Of a DNA stretch of 64,000 bases, positions 52,588 to 60,085 are shown one piece after another. The notes below the pieces were generated by a model. It was not told the origin of the DNA and made no database searches. It was given only the letters and a program-made list of their open reading frames with translations. Position numbers and translations under genes: made by a program. The stretch comes from a virus. Numbering within the stretch: position 1 is the first letter of the stretch; each line of letters begins with the position of its first letter. The DNA lies in the IMG/VR virus record IMGVR_UViG_3300018424_003353, positions 1 through 64,000 of that record; one strand, written 5' to 3'.

Positions 52588-53197
52588 GGCTCTTCTTCTT
52601 TGTTGGAGAAAGTGTCTCGGCTTCTTCGCGTAATCTTTTAGCTTCTTTGAACAATGCATCCGCTTGCGAACGATATTGTGCAGCCAAATCTTCGTCTGTT
52701 AGAACACCGGGATCATCTGCTGACTGGGCAGGCTGAGGAGCCTCAGTTGGTTGTGGCATTTCTGACACACTGCCAAGTTCTTGTACCTCGGCGGTATTGC
52801 GTTGCGTAGGTGAAATAGTCAAATCATCAATTGAAACACCTCTCTGTTCGGCAACCATTTTGTTAAGGTCACTTAGTAAGATAGATGATGATGCGTTTGG
52901 AATCATTTCAACTTGTGCGGTTGAAACTTTAGTTAAAATTCCTCTTCGATGGAAACTTACTAACATACTATCACTAGTTTCTGGAAGAGATGCTCTATCT
53001 AATGCTTCACCTAATTCGTATGCAGTTTGACCTGCATTAGACTCGACGACTTTCATAAGAGCATCGTGATCTGCATCAGTTAGTGACTCTGTAGGAATCA
53101 CTAGAGCTGAAGTTGCATCACCCGGAATAGTCCGAAATGCAACTGCAACTTTTCTCTTATTAGTAGTCATTCTGCCTACGTGTTTTAAATCAGGCAT
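52568..53197 (-). CDS. Conserved phage hypothetical (209 aa)
   Basis: The first 125 residues form a globular domain (HVGRMTTNKRKVAVAFRTIP, LVIPTESLTDADHDALMKVV, GQTAYELGEALDRASL). A proline-alanine linker (QPTEAPQPAQSADDP) leads to a charged helix and a lysine tail. The domain resembles, from memory, a conserved hypothetical in marine T4-like phages that sits beside the two neighbours here. It starts after AAGGATAATAG. Function unknown; conserved synteny suggests a core role. Confidence 0.65.
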   Translation of the reverse strand: MPDLKHVGRMTTNKRKVAVAFRTIPGDATSALVIPTESLTDADHDALMKVVESNAGQTAYELGEALDRASLPETSDSMLVSFHRRGILTKVSTAQVEMIPNASSSILLSDLNKMVAEQRGVSIDDLTISPTQRNTAEVQELGSVSEMPQPTEAPQPAQSADDPGVLTDEDLAAQYRSQADALFKEAKRLREEAETLSPTKKKSLGKKTT

Positions 53198-53202
53198 AAC
53201 TA

Positions 53203-53517
53203 TTATCCTTTTGGCTGAGCTTCCTGGGCAGCTTTAGCAGCTTCTGCTTGCTTTTGAACTTCTTCTAGGAACCCATTTAGTTTATCATAAAGCGTACCTA
53301 CAGTAACCATTTCGCCTGGGCGGAATGCACCACGTGCTGATGCAACATCAATTAATGTACGCATAGCGGCAAGATCTTGAATGTTTAGTTCTTTGCCTTG
53401 TGGCTCTTGTGCAGGTGCTTCACCTTTAGTAGCGTTCTGCAACTCTTCTGCTTTAGCGGCTGCTTGAGCTACTTGTGCATCATGTGCTTCTGCTACGGTC
53501 TTTGTTTCTTCAGTCAT
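53203..53517 (-). CDS. Conserved phage hypothetical (104 aa), helical
   Basis: This alanine- and glutamate-rich protein begins with a long helix (VAEAHDAQVAQAAAKAEELQ), followed by a conserved-looking core DLAAMRTLIDVASARGAFRP and GEMVTVGTLYDKLNGFLEEV, then another helix. I recall similar short proteins with RTLIDVA-x-RG-x-F in cyanophages. Ribosome site AAAGGAGAAAG lies before the ATG. Function unknown. Confidence 0.65.
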   Translation of the reverse strand: MTEETKTVAEAHDAQVAQAAAKAEELQNATKGEAPAQEPQGKELNIQDLAAMRTLIDVASARGAFRPGEMVTVGTLYDKLNGFLEEVQKQAEAAKAAQEAQPKG

Positions 53518-53535
53518 ATCTTTCTCCTTTGATTG

Positions 53536-53554
53536 AATTGTACAATTACTTATA
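53536..53554 (-). promoter_or_regulatory. TATAAGTA promoter candidate next to 12-base palindrome
   Basis: On the minus strand TATAAGTA (53554 to 53547) has one mismatch to the late consensus and lies 30 bases before the ATG at 53517. It abuts the perfect palindrome AATTGTACAATT (53536-53547), which would cover the likely transcription start. That placement fits an operator, but no regulator is known here. Confidence 0.4.
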
Positions 53555-53566
53555 ACTGTTATTATC

Positions 53567-53845
53567 TTAGTACTTTAAAAGTGGACAAGCTAATTGGAAA
53601 TAACTTGCTTCTGATGGGTTTTCAAACCCTATTCTGAGTACTGTACGCTGTTGAGCTTCTATATCTACATGTTTGTTTAGATAGTATCTACCAGATAAGT
53701 TATGTGTAATCCACGTATCAATTGCAGATTCCATATTGTATCTTAGTTTTTCTATATCAACAAAATGTAAATGTTCTGCAGGATAATGATATTTCCTGCA
53801 ATTAAAATAGTCTAAAGGATTAGGCTTTCCTTTAATTATTGGCAT
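53567..53845 (-). CDS. Small unknown protein (92 aa)
   Basis: This 92-aa basic protein (MPIIKGKPNPLDYFNCRKYH, DTWITHNLSGRYYLNKHVD, LACPLLKY) has no recognised motif. Its start shares one base with the stop of the vWA protein gene (TAATG), and GAGG precedes it, so it is translated from that gene's transcript. Function unknown. Confidence 0.6.
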   Translation of the reverse strand: MPIIKGKPNPLDYFNCRKYHYPAEHLHFVDIEKLRYNMESAIDTWITHNLSGRYYLNKHVDIEAQQRTVLRIGFENPSEASYFQLACPLLKY

Positions 53846-55077
53846 TATGCAGCCTCTTCGTAGTGTGCTGTAACACCAAACGGTGCTTGAATGTCCTTTC
53901 GACCATTACTGTGAATTACAAATACTGTATCACAGTAATCTTCTTCACCCCAGCTACCCCATGGGTAACCGTCTGTAAACATAATAAACTTCTTAGGAAC
54001 AATATCATTTTCTTTCATGTATTCCCAATTAGCCATAAACTCTGTGCCGCCACCGCCATAGATTTCATAGTCCATAATATCTTCGCCAGTATCTGAACCA
54101 AAATCTTGTTCGTTATAAACAGCAGTGTCAAAACACCACAACTTAATATTGTATTCTTTGTATTCTTCCATAATGCCTTTGATCTCGCCTAGGAAGTCTT
54201 TTGCCTGTTCATCACCAATTGAACCGCTCATATCTAGTGCAATACAAATATCAATAGTTTGATCAAAGTTCATACCTGGAAGTACTGCACCGGTGTGCCA
54301 ACCCTTACGTGAAGGACGACTAAATGTATAATCGTTACGAATAGTACTTTGAATCTGTTGACGTAGTAGTTCACGCCAATTCATCTTAGGCTCAGTAAGC
54401 TCTTTGATCATACGCTGAATTTCACCAGGTACATTACCAGCACCTGCACTCTGTGCGGCATTGATCATTGATTCTTTAATTTCGTCACGGATCTTACGAA
54501 GTTCTTCTTTAGTGTAAGAAGGACGGCTACCTTTGCCTTCGCCGTCTTGTTCTTCACCACTTTTACCTTCGCCTTTGTCCTTGTCGCCTTCGCCTTCCCA
54601 GTCAATGTGTTCGTCTAGTAGTTGGCCTAGTGCTTCGAGTTCTTCGTCATCATACTTTCCGTAGATGTCATCGTAAACAGCTTCTGAACTCCAACCTTCG
54701 TATTTGAAGTCTTGGAAAATTGGAAACTGATCTACTTTTTCACCAATGCGTTCACGCACCAAAGTATTGTTTACAATGTAATCTGCGGCAATATTATAAA
54801 TTTTAGGATCACGATCTTCACGGCGTGTTAAGTGATCATATACGCAGTGTAAAATTTCGTGTGCAATAACAAACTCAATTTGTCGAGTTGTTAGTTGTTC
54901 AAAAAACTGTCTGTTCCAATATAAGTTGCGACCATCTGTTGCCGCGGTAGGAAGCCAATCGTTATTCTCAATAATTCTGAGTCGAGTAGCCATGTTACCA
55001 AAAAACGGATGACGCATTAGCAAGCCAATACGTGCTACAATAATTTTATCTAGAATTTCATCACCAGTTTGTTGCAT
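53845..55077 (-). CDS. vWA-domain metallopeptidase-like protein (410 aa)
   Basis: The N-terminal half has H73-E-I-L-H77 (FVIAHEILHCVYDH), a zincin motif, followed by NIAADYIVNN. A charged low-complexity linker at about 155-185 (EGEGDKDKGEGK) leads to a C-terminal von Willebrand A domain with D-x-S-G-S (IALDMSGSIGDE, near residue 282). This is the layout of the putative metallopeptidase/vWA family found with MoxR ATPases. I prefer the ATG at 55077, ten bases after AAGGAA, over the ATG at 55092 because the promoter at 55104 would leave almost no leader for the latter. Confidence 0.82.
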   Translation of the reverse strand: MQQTGDEILDKIIVARIGLLMRHPFFGNMATRLRIIENNDWLPTAATDGRNLYWNRQFFEQLTTRQIEFVIAHEILHCVYDHLTRREDRDPKIYNIAADYIVNNTLVRERIGEKVDQFPIFQDFKYEGWSSEAVYDDIYGKYDDEELEALGQLLDEHIDWEGEGDKDKGEGKSGEEQDGEGKGSRPSYTKEELRKIRDEIKESMINAAQSAGAGNVPGEIQRMIKELTEPKMNWRELLRQQIQSTIRNDYTFSRPSRKGWHTGAVLPGMNFDQTIDICIALDMSGSIGDEQAKDFLGEIKGIMEEYKEYNIKLWCFDTAVYNEQDFGSDTGEDIMDYEIYGGGGTEFMANWEYMKENDIVPKKFIMFTDGYPWGSWGEEDYCDTVFVIHSNGRKDIQAPFGVTAHYEEAA

Positions 55078-55103
55078 AGCCTGTTCCTTCATTTTCTATA
55101 TAT

Positions 55104-55132
55104 AGTATAACAGTATTTAATAGGATTGTCAA
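55104..55132 (-). promoter_or_regulatory. Sigma70-type promoter TTGACA-17-TATACT (minus strand)
   Basis: TTGACA (55132 to 55127) and TATACT (55109 to 55104) are spaced by exactly 17 bases, between a terminator and the vWA protein gene. Predicted transcription start is near 55097, about 20 bases before the ATG at 55077. It gives this gene its own transcription independent of the ATPase upstream. Confidence 0.75.
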
Positions 55133-55145
55133 GAGGAATATAAAA

Positions 55146-55173
55146 TTAGGGGATCCATTTCTGAATCCCCTAA
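55146..55173 (-). terminator. Intrinsic terminator after the MoxR-type gene
   Basis: A perfect nine-base stem (TTAGGGGAT with ATCCCCTAA, 55146-55154 and 55165-55173) with a ten-base loop is followed on the minus strand by TTTTAT. It ends the ATPase transcript nine bases after its stop codon and directly before the next promoter. Confidence 0.8.
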
Positions 55174-55181
55174 AGTGGGCT

Positions 55182-56270
55182 TTAGCCCTTCTGGGCAGCC
55201 GCGATATACTTGCCGTAGTTCTCGTGGAACTCATCAAAGTTATCAAGCTCATCCGGGTCAATTGGCAAACCGTATTGTGTAATAGCAAGTTTGACACCCA
55301 TTACAATAAGCTCAGTCTCAAAGTTATCCATCGCAAAACGCAGATAGTTATCAACCATTTCGTTGAACTTGTCTGAGTTTTTATCAGATGCTTCTTTGAG
55401 TTCGTAGCAGAGTGAGACCGTTAAGGAATACATGGCACTGATTTCTTTGGTCTTAAGCTCTTTAACTTTACCAACAAGAATATCAGTTGGGTTAGGCATG
55501 CTTGCGGCAAACTTGCGGTGTGCCATAAACTTTACTGCCAAACCTTCACCTACTGCTCCAGAAACTAGATCGGTAGTTGTGTTTTCGTCATCGTCGTCTT
55601 CAAGCAACTCAGAAACAAAAGACCAACTACGTGGTGTTGCGAAAGAACGTGAAGGACTCTTAGGATCAAAGTCATACAAGTCTTTCTTAGAAAAAGTCAA
55701 GTAACCTACAACGTCTTTGTGGATTTTGTTTTCAGCGGCCCACTGGAACCAGTCTTCAAAATCAACTGCCATTTCCAAGTGAACAAAACGGTTAGCTAAC
55801 GGAGCAGGCATACGATAAGTAACACCTTTGTCTGCTTCGCGGTTACCTGCCGCAATAATAAGAACGTTGTCTGGAAGGACATACTGTCCAACTCGACGGT
55901 TAAGAATAAGTTGATATGCTGCCGCTTGTACTGCTGGAGCCGCAGAGTTCATTTCGTCTAGGAAAAGAACAATGTGGTCGTATTTTGCAGCCATTTCTGC
56001 ATCAGGCAATTCCATTGGAGGAGCCCATTTCATGCAGTTGTCATTTGCCGCATAGTACGGGATACCTTTAATGTCTGTAGGTTCCCAAAGTGAAAGTCGA
56101 ATGTCAATTAGATGACTATTGTTAAAGCCTTCGGTAATCTGCTTTACAATGTCTGATTTACCAATACCTGGAGGACCCCATAAAAAGATTGGACGCTTTT
56201 TACTAAAAGCTCGTTGAATGCTTTTCTTAGCATTGTTTGGAGTCACGGTACGAACTGCGATATTTTCCAT
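55182..56270 (-). CDS. MoxR-type AAA+ ATPase (362 aa)
   Basis: Walker A is G32-P-P-G-I-G-K-S39 (FLWGPPGIGKSD) and Walker B is VLFLDEMNSA (D105, E106). NRRVGQYVLPDNVLIIAAGN carries the sensor 1 asparagine region and MPAPLANRFVHLEM the arginine-finger region. MoxR ATPases act with vWA proteins as chaperone pairs, and the partner is the next gene downstream. The ATG at 56270 follows GAGGG at a good distance; seven extra codons from 56291 are less likely. Its role in the phage cycle is unknown. Confidence 0.85.
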   Translation of the reverse strand: MENIAVRTVTPNNAKKSIQRAFSKKRPIFLWGPPGIGKSDIVKQITEGFNNSHLIDIRLSLWEPTDIKGIPYYAANDNCMKWAPPMELPDAEMAAKYDHIVLFLDEMNSAAPAVQAAAYQLILNRRVGQYVLPDNVLIIAAGNREADKGVTYRMPAPLANRFVHLEMAVDFEDWFQWAAENKIHKDVVGYLTFSKKDLYDFDPKSPSRSFATPRSWSFVSELLEDDDDENTTTDLVSGAVGEGLAVKFMAHRKFAASMPNPTDILVGKVKELKTKEISAMYSLTVSLCYELKEASDKNSDKFNEMVDNYLRFAMDNFETELIVMGVKLAITQYGLPIDPDELDNFDEFHENYGKYIAAAQKG

Positions 56271-56321
56271 TTGTATTCCCTCTTGTGTCATTCAGTGCCA
56301 GTTATTTCTAACTATGTATAT

Positions 56322-56350
56322 ATAATAGCATCGCCCTAGGCAAAGGTCAA
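56322..56350 (-). promoter_or_regulatory. Sigma70-type promoter TTGACC-17-TATTAT (minus strand)
   Basis: TTGACC (56350 to 56345) and TATTAT (56327 to 56322) are spaced by 17 bases in the gap between DNA ligase and the MoxR-type gene. The -10 context GATGCTATTATATATA nearly repeats that at 57751-57762, suggesting a shared promoter class. Confidence 0.7.
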
Positions 56351-56368
56351 CCACTTTTTTGCTGAAAA

Positions 56369-57685
56369 TTAAATCTTTTCGCCAATTTCAAATCCGCGGA
56401 ATGTTTTAAATCGCGGAAAACGTAGACTATATGTGCCGTCTTGATTTTGGGTAACAGCGTCTGCTCTAACCTCTACTAGATTGCTGATAATAGCATCACG
56501 ATGGTTCCAAAAATCATCGCGGTTAGCATCACTAAACCCACTACCGACATTAACGCGAATATCTTTTCCATCATCGGTCCCGGAGCATACAAACGCTCCC
56601 AATCTGCCTTCATTCCTGCCAGTACCTTCTTCAACATCTACTACCTCCAATGTTACTTCAATAAATGGCTTTGCTTTGAGCCAAGCATGAGTTCGTTTGC
56701 ATTCGTATGGTGCATCAACATCCTTGATCATTACACCTTCGTAACCACCGTCTACAGCCGCTTTATTAAGCTCTACAAAGCGTTTTTGTCCTTCATCAGT
56801 GTCTAAGTCTACTGTTTCCCAGTCCAACGCTTGTACGTGCTTTAAGACGTCTTTATGCTCCTCTACCCAATGCTTGGTAATAGCACTTCTAAACGACTGA
56901 GGCTTATCCCACTTACCGTTTTTAAAGTTACCTAGCGGAATAGTATCAAAAACGTGTAGTACAGCATCGCCTGCGGCTACGTTATCCTTACGATGTACTT
57001 GCTTCATTAGATCCTGGAAGTTTGAACTCATTACCTCACCGTCTAGCACCAGCGGATACGGCACAGGATACTCTTGCACCACAGCACGAATTTCTTCAAT
57101 GATGTGATCAAAGTTATGAAACTGTTTTCCGTTGCGGCTGTACATTTCAATCTTCTTGCCGTGACGATCGTGAATAACACATAGTACACGAACGCCATCA
57201 AGTTTAACTTCGATCTGTTTCTTGCCAGTCATTTTCTTTTCGTGATTGGCTGAGTCATGTGCAAGAGCACAAGTGAATACAGGTACAGTACCAGGCACCA
57301 CTTTGTTCACGGTCTTTTCACTTACTCCGCAACGTAGGTCCTTGATAAGGATACGACGATACCAATCATTCCACTGTTCTGTAGTAGCAACACTCATTGC
57401 TAATTCAATAGCATCACGAGCTGCGTGTCCTGTCAACGCACGAGCATTTAGATCGTGTGCCAAATCAAGAAAGACATCCCATGACAAACCTTGTCCAGTT
57501 AATACATCTGAACGCACAGGAACCTGCTTTACACCAAAAGTGTACAGTGGATCTAGTGCCATACGCAATCCTTCAAAGAACTCTGGAAGTCCTTCTTCGT
57601 GTGCCGCTCGTAGAATATCTTCTTTATTGATGCGACTGTTGTGGATTTCAAGTTGTCGGATAATGCTGTCTGGTTGCGTTCTCAT
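56369..57685 (-). CDS. lig: ATP-dependent DNA ligase (438 aa)
   Basis: The nucleotidyl-transfer lysine is K161 in the motif I sequence EVKLDGVRV. LVLDGEVMSSNF (motif III/IIIa type), GGYEGVMIKDVD (motif IV) and HAWLKAKPF (motif V) follow, and the C-terminal OB-fold has GRLGAFVCSG. The N-terminal 150 residues match the helical domain found in T4-family ligases (RILIKDLRCGVSEKTVNKV). The enzyme seals nicks in phage DNA during replication and recombination. Its 5' end overlaps the small gene upstream by 38 bases. Confidence 0.92.
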   Translation of the reverse strand: MRTQPDSIIRQLEIHNSRINKEDILRAAHEEGLPEFFEGLRMALDPLYTFGVKQVPVRSDVLTGQGLSWDVFLDLAHDLNARALTGHAARDAIELAMSVATTEQWNDWYRRILIKDLRCGVSEKTVNKVVPGTVPVFTCALAHDSANHEKKMTGKKQIEVKLDGVRVLCVIHDRHGKKIEMYSRNGKQFHNFDHIIEEIRAVVQEYPVPYPLVLDGEVMSSNFQDLMKQVHRKDNVAAGDAVLHVFDTIPLGNFKNGKWDKPQSFRSAITKHWVEEHKDVLKHVQALDWETVDLDTDEGQKRFVELNKAAVDGGYEGVMIKDVDAPYECKRTHAWLKAKPFIEVTLEVVDVEEGTGRNEGRLGAFVCSGTDDGKDIRVNVGSGFSDANRDDFWNHRDAIISNLVEVRADAVTQNQDGTYSLRFPRFKTFRGFEIGEKI

Positions 57686-57845
57686 AATATTCTGGTTCCA
57701 TGCCTAATGATTTGTGAAAGTCAAATACTTCATACCCTTTTAACATATATATTATAGCATCACGAGGGGGGCAGAGCAAGAGTTTTTCTTCCGTTTTCTT
57801 GCCCTGCTCCCATTTTTCAATGCTATAAAGACGATGTTCAATCAT
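57648..57845 (-). CDS. Small unknown protein (65 aa)
   Basis: This 65-aa frame starts with an ATGA overlap on the phosphoesterase stop and has GAGAG before it. It reads MIEHRLYSIEKWEQGKKTEE, LLLCPPRDAIIYMLKGYEVF and ends in YYENATRQHYPTT. The overlap style supports a real gene, but it also covers a promoter-like element and 38 bases of the ligase start, so it could be a fortuitous frame. Confidence 0.5.
   Translation of the reverse strand: MIEHRLYSIEKWEQGKKTEEKLLLCPPRDAIIYMLKGYEVFDFHKSLGMEPEYYENATRQHYPTT
57751..57779 (-). promoter_or_regulatory. Extended -10 promoter TGCTATAAT upstream of DNA ligase
   Basis: TATAAT (57756 to 57751) has TG one base before it and a weak -35, TTGCTC (57779 to 57774), 17 bases away. 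It lies inside the 65-aa frame, 66 bases before the ligase ATG. The GATGCTATAATATATA context parallels the promoter at 56322. Confidence 0.55.
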
Positions 57846-58375
57846 CGTACTCTCAATTCCTCAATGTTAATTGGAGTGTAGTTGATTTGCTCAACACACA
57901 CGCATTTGTGGAACTCAGTTGGCGATGGATTCTGGTGAATGTGTCCGTGTACGTTTACCATACTGCCTTCGCCGAATCTGTGACTTTCCGCCAATGTACT
58001 GTTGTGTACAGGAACGTGAGTCAACAACAATCCAAACTCTGGAAACATTCTCCACATGTCGATCTTGCCCCACCAGCCGCCAGCAGCGTGGAACTTGATG
58101 TTGTCGTGGTTACCGACGATCAAACGCTTCTGTCCGTTCAAGCGAGGCATGTTAGTGTCCATCCACTCTTGTTTGCGAGTGCCAAACAACACATCGCCCA
58201 AGTGGTACACTTTGTCACCTGGCTTGACTACACTGTTCCAGTTAGCAATCATAGTCTCGTTCATTTCGTCTACGTCCGCGAAGTTACGAGTAGGTTTGCC
58301 AACCTTGTCAGTGAAGTTTAAGATGTTGGCGTGATCAAAGTGTGTGTCACTGATTACCCAAATATCTCTTGCCAT
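57842..58375 (-). CDS. Calcineurin-like metallophosphoesterase (177 aa)
   Basis: All blocks of the family are visible in order: D10-x-H12 (WVISDTHFDH), YHLGDVLFG, VGNHDN, LLTHVPVH and NVHGHIHQN. Length is short, as in phage and YfcE-like members. Such enzymes cleave phosphomono- or diesters with two metal ions; the substrate is not predictable. It begins after AGAGGG, behind the promoter at 58404, and couples to the small gene downstream. Confidence 0.85.
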   Translation of the reverse strand: MARDIWVISDTHFDHANILNFTDKVGKPTRNFADVDEMNETMIANWNSVVKPGDKVYHLGDVLFGTRKQEWMDTNMPRLNGQKRLIVGNHDNIKFHAAGGWWGKIDMWRMFPEFGLLLTHVPVHNSTLAESHRFGEGSMVNVHGHIHQNPSPTEFHKCVCVEQINYTPINIEELRVR

Positions 58376-58403
58376 AGTGTTACCCTCTTATCTAATATTT
58401 GTT

Positions 58404-58432
58404 AGTTTAATTTCATTTAACTAGTTTGTCAA
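58404..58432 (-). promoter_or_regulatory. Sigma70-type promoter TTGACA-17-TAAACT (minus strand)
   Basis: TTGACA (58432 to 58427) and TAAACT (58409 to 58404) are spaced by 17 bases. The element overlaps the last bases of the upstream gene and would start transcription about 20 bases before the phosphoesterase ATG. Confidence 0.65.
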
Positions 58433-59125
58433 GTGGTTTATAATAAATTTGGCAACTTTTTTGAATGCATAACTATTCAAATGACAACCGTCTTCTATAC
58501 TAATGTCGTTTTTTAGCATACGATCATACTTTTTAATGTAGTTTGATGTTGCTTCTAGCCAAACACTTACATCAGCGTGTTTTAAGTTACCCATAAGTTT
58601 TAAGTCACCGCTGCCATCATGTACACTGTACTTTTCTGTGTCTATTGTACTATCTAAAAAATTTAGTATACTAGGTATAACTACTTTGATGTTATGTGTT
58701 TTGTAGTTGTCTATTCTACTAAGTCCACCTAAACATAATACTTTAGTGTTGTATTGTAATTGAATAGCGTCTAATCTGTCAAGTATTTCTTTTTGTCTTG
58801 TAACTAGTATGTTTTCTAAATCTATGTGATGTGGAAGAGAATCTTCGTTTGAATCTCTTCTGTGTCGTAACAAATCACTTTGTATAAAAATAACACAAGG
58901 ATAATTATGATATTCTAATGCACATTCTATGCTATCTAGTATATCGTAATTATTGTAGCCGCCACATGAAATGTTTTGTACACTAATATGTTCGTCTAGA
59001 TGTGTAGCAAGTCCTTGATGTTCGTGCGGCACACCCCAGCTATCAGCACACAATAATACCTTACATGTCTTGTCTAGTAAATGTGTATCTCGTGGTAGTT
59101 GATGTGTATCTAAACGTTTTTTCAT
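58421..59125 (-). CDS. SGNH/GDSL-hydrolase-like protein (234 aa)
   Basis: Block I is LLCADSWGVPHE with S29 as the possible nucleophile. Block II is SCGGYNNYD with its glycine, and block V is D212-G-C-H215 (EDGCHLNSYAF), giving the D-x2-H pair. LCLGGLSRIDN may stand for block III but lacks the usual asparagine context. SGNH enzymes are esterases or acyl transferases acting on lipids and acylated sugars. No signal peptide is seen, so it would act inside the cell or as a virion part. Confidence 0.6.
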   Translation of the reverse strand: MKKRLDTHQLPRDTHLLDKTCKVLLCADSWGVPHEHQGLATHLDEHISVQNISCGGYNNYDILDSIECALEYHNYPCVIFIQSDLLRHRRDSNEDSLPHHIDLENILVTRQKEILDRLDAIQLQYNTKVLCLGGLSRIDNYKTHNIKVVIPSILNFLDSTIDTEKYSVHDGSGDLKLMGNLKHADVSVWLEATSNYIKKYDRMLKNDISIEDGCHLNSYAFKKVAKFIINHLTN

Positions 59126-59502
59126 TGTTCTTTGGATTGCCTGTTCATTGCTTTTGTAAGTCCATACTTGCGTATGTCTCCGCTGAAAAGATGCAATTCG
59201 ACTGCTTTCTTTTCATCAGTAACTACAATGCCATGACGTCCAACCCAATAAGGACAATTAATAAATCTGTCTAAAAAAATAATAACTTGGCTAGTTATTT
59301 TAAAGTCTTTTGGAAAAGGAACATCGTATGTTTGTATTTGTAGTTCCTCGGTGATGAACATCATCCCTTCATCAGTTAATCTAAGGCCACCGTTAAGTCG
59401 TGTGTTTTGCCACCATACAGGCAAGTTTTGTTTTAAAGTAACTTCGTTAACTGCTTGTCCTGATGATCTTAGAAAAACTTTTGTAAGGGATTCTTTATTC
59501 AT
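59122..59502 (-). CDS. Conserved phage hypothetical (126 aa)
   Basis: I place the start at ATG 59502 (MNKESLTKVFLRSSGQAVNE); a GTG two codons earlier is open but less likely. Later motifs are NLPVWWQNTRLNGGLRLTDE, ITSQVIIFLDRFINCPYWVG and LFSGDIRKYGLTKAMNR. From memory, these match conserved hypotheticals of cyanophage-like myoviruses. It overlaps both neighbours. Function unknown. Confidence 0.7.
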   Translation of the reverse strand: MNKESLTKVFLRSSGQAVNEVTLKQNLPVWWQNTRLNGGLRLTDEGMMFITEELQIQTYDVPFPKDFKITSQVIIFLDRFINCPYWVGRHGIVVTDEKKAVELHLFSGDIRKYGLTKAMNRQSKEQ

Positions 59503-59788
59503 TTTCACTTTCTATTGTCCCCTGAGTAAGTTTATAAACGGCAAACTCGTCGGTGTCGAATAGAGTGTTTAATTTTTTTGATAAGTTATGTGCGTGGCCT
59601 GGGTTAGAAAAACTTGTTTTCTTATATTTAGGTCCTGGATAGCTCGTTAACATATTAGAGCTTTTTAAGTTAAAAGGCTTTCCCTGGAAAAACACAGCCC
59701 AGATTGCTTCAGAGTCAAGAATTTGTTCTACTTTGTAAGTTTTCTTATTTACATGCTCTAATAGCACATTTGGTTTAGGTCTGCTCAT
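59495..59788 (-). CDS. Conserved phage hypothetical (97 aa)
   Basis: The protein reads MSRPKPNVLLEHVNKKTYKV, then IWAVFFQGKPFNLKS and LTSYPGPKYKKTSFSNPGHA. I recognise this from memory as a small protein widespread in cyanophage-like myoviruses and near replication genes there. A late-promoter-like octamer and an inverted repeat lie directly upstream, the repeat covering part of the ATG. Function unknown. Confidence 0.7.
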   Translation of the reverse strand: MSRPKPNVLLEHVNKKTYKVEQILDSEAIWAVFFQGKPFNLKSSNMLTSYPGPKYKKTSFSNPGHAHNLSKKLNTLFDTDEFAVYKLTQGTIESENE

Positions 59789-59820
59789 ATGCGTATTTCC
59801 TTAAAATAAACTACGCATAT
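59787..59820 (-). repeat. Perfect nine-base inverted repeat over a start codon
   Basis: ATATGCGTA (59787-59795) and TACGCATAT (59812-59820) flank a 16-base loop. In minus-strand RNA the ribosome-site-like AAGGAAA lies in the loop and the first two bases of the AUG (59788) in the stem. It could limit translation from read-through transcripts. RNA starting from the late promoter at 59820 would lack most of one arm. Confidence 0.55.
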
Positions 59821-59827
59821 ATTTATC
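59820..59827 (-). promoter_or_regulatory. Candidate late promoter GATAAATA (minus strand)
   Basis: GATAAATA in a GGATAAATATA context, identical to the element at 52257, lies in the 45-base gap before the ATG at 59788. It follows a T-run on the plus strand (59829-59835). Position and recurrence support it. Confidence 0.5.
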
Positions 59828-59833
59828 CTTTTT

Positions 59834-60085
59834 TTAGCTTTTGCCCCAACCTGAACCGCCATCTAATTCAACGGTAATATCTTCTGTAGATGTGTTTGAT
59901 GAAGAGTTTCTTAATAGATCTTCGTAGTTGCCTGCAAGTCTTGACATAACAATACCTAGAGTATTTGCTAGTGTACGAGCAGTTGCCATAGTAAGTTTTA
60001 CTTCTTTCTGATTGGCTTTGTCTAACTGTTCAACAGTTTTAATAAACTGCTGTATTGGCAATGTATTCAATGGTTCACTTGGCAC
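59834..60085 (-). CDS. Small conserved-type protein (83 aa), GTG start
   Basis: This starts at GTG 60085, seven bases after AGGAG inside the end of the upstream gene. It reads PSEPLNTLPIQQFIKTVEQL, then a helical core (KLTMATARTLANTLGIVMSR) and an acidic-glycine tail. No motif of known function is seen. Its place in the overlapping operon below RNase H is like that of conserved small genes in related phages. Function unknown. Confidence 0.62.
   Translation of the reverse strand: MPSEPLNTLPIQQFIKTVEQLDKANQKEVKLTMATARTLANTLGIVMSRLAGNYEDLLRNSSSNTSTEDITVELDGGSGWGKS

Noticed and set aside
57887-58321. 144-codon plus-strand frame opposite the phosphoesterase
   Set aside because: The minus strand carries all metallophosphoesterase motifs; the plus frame has none.
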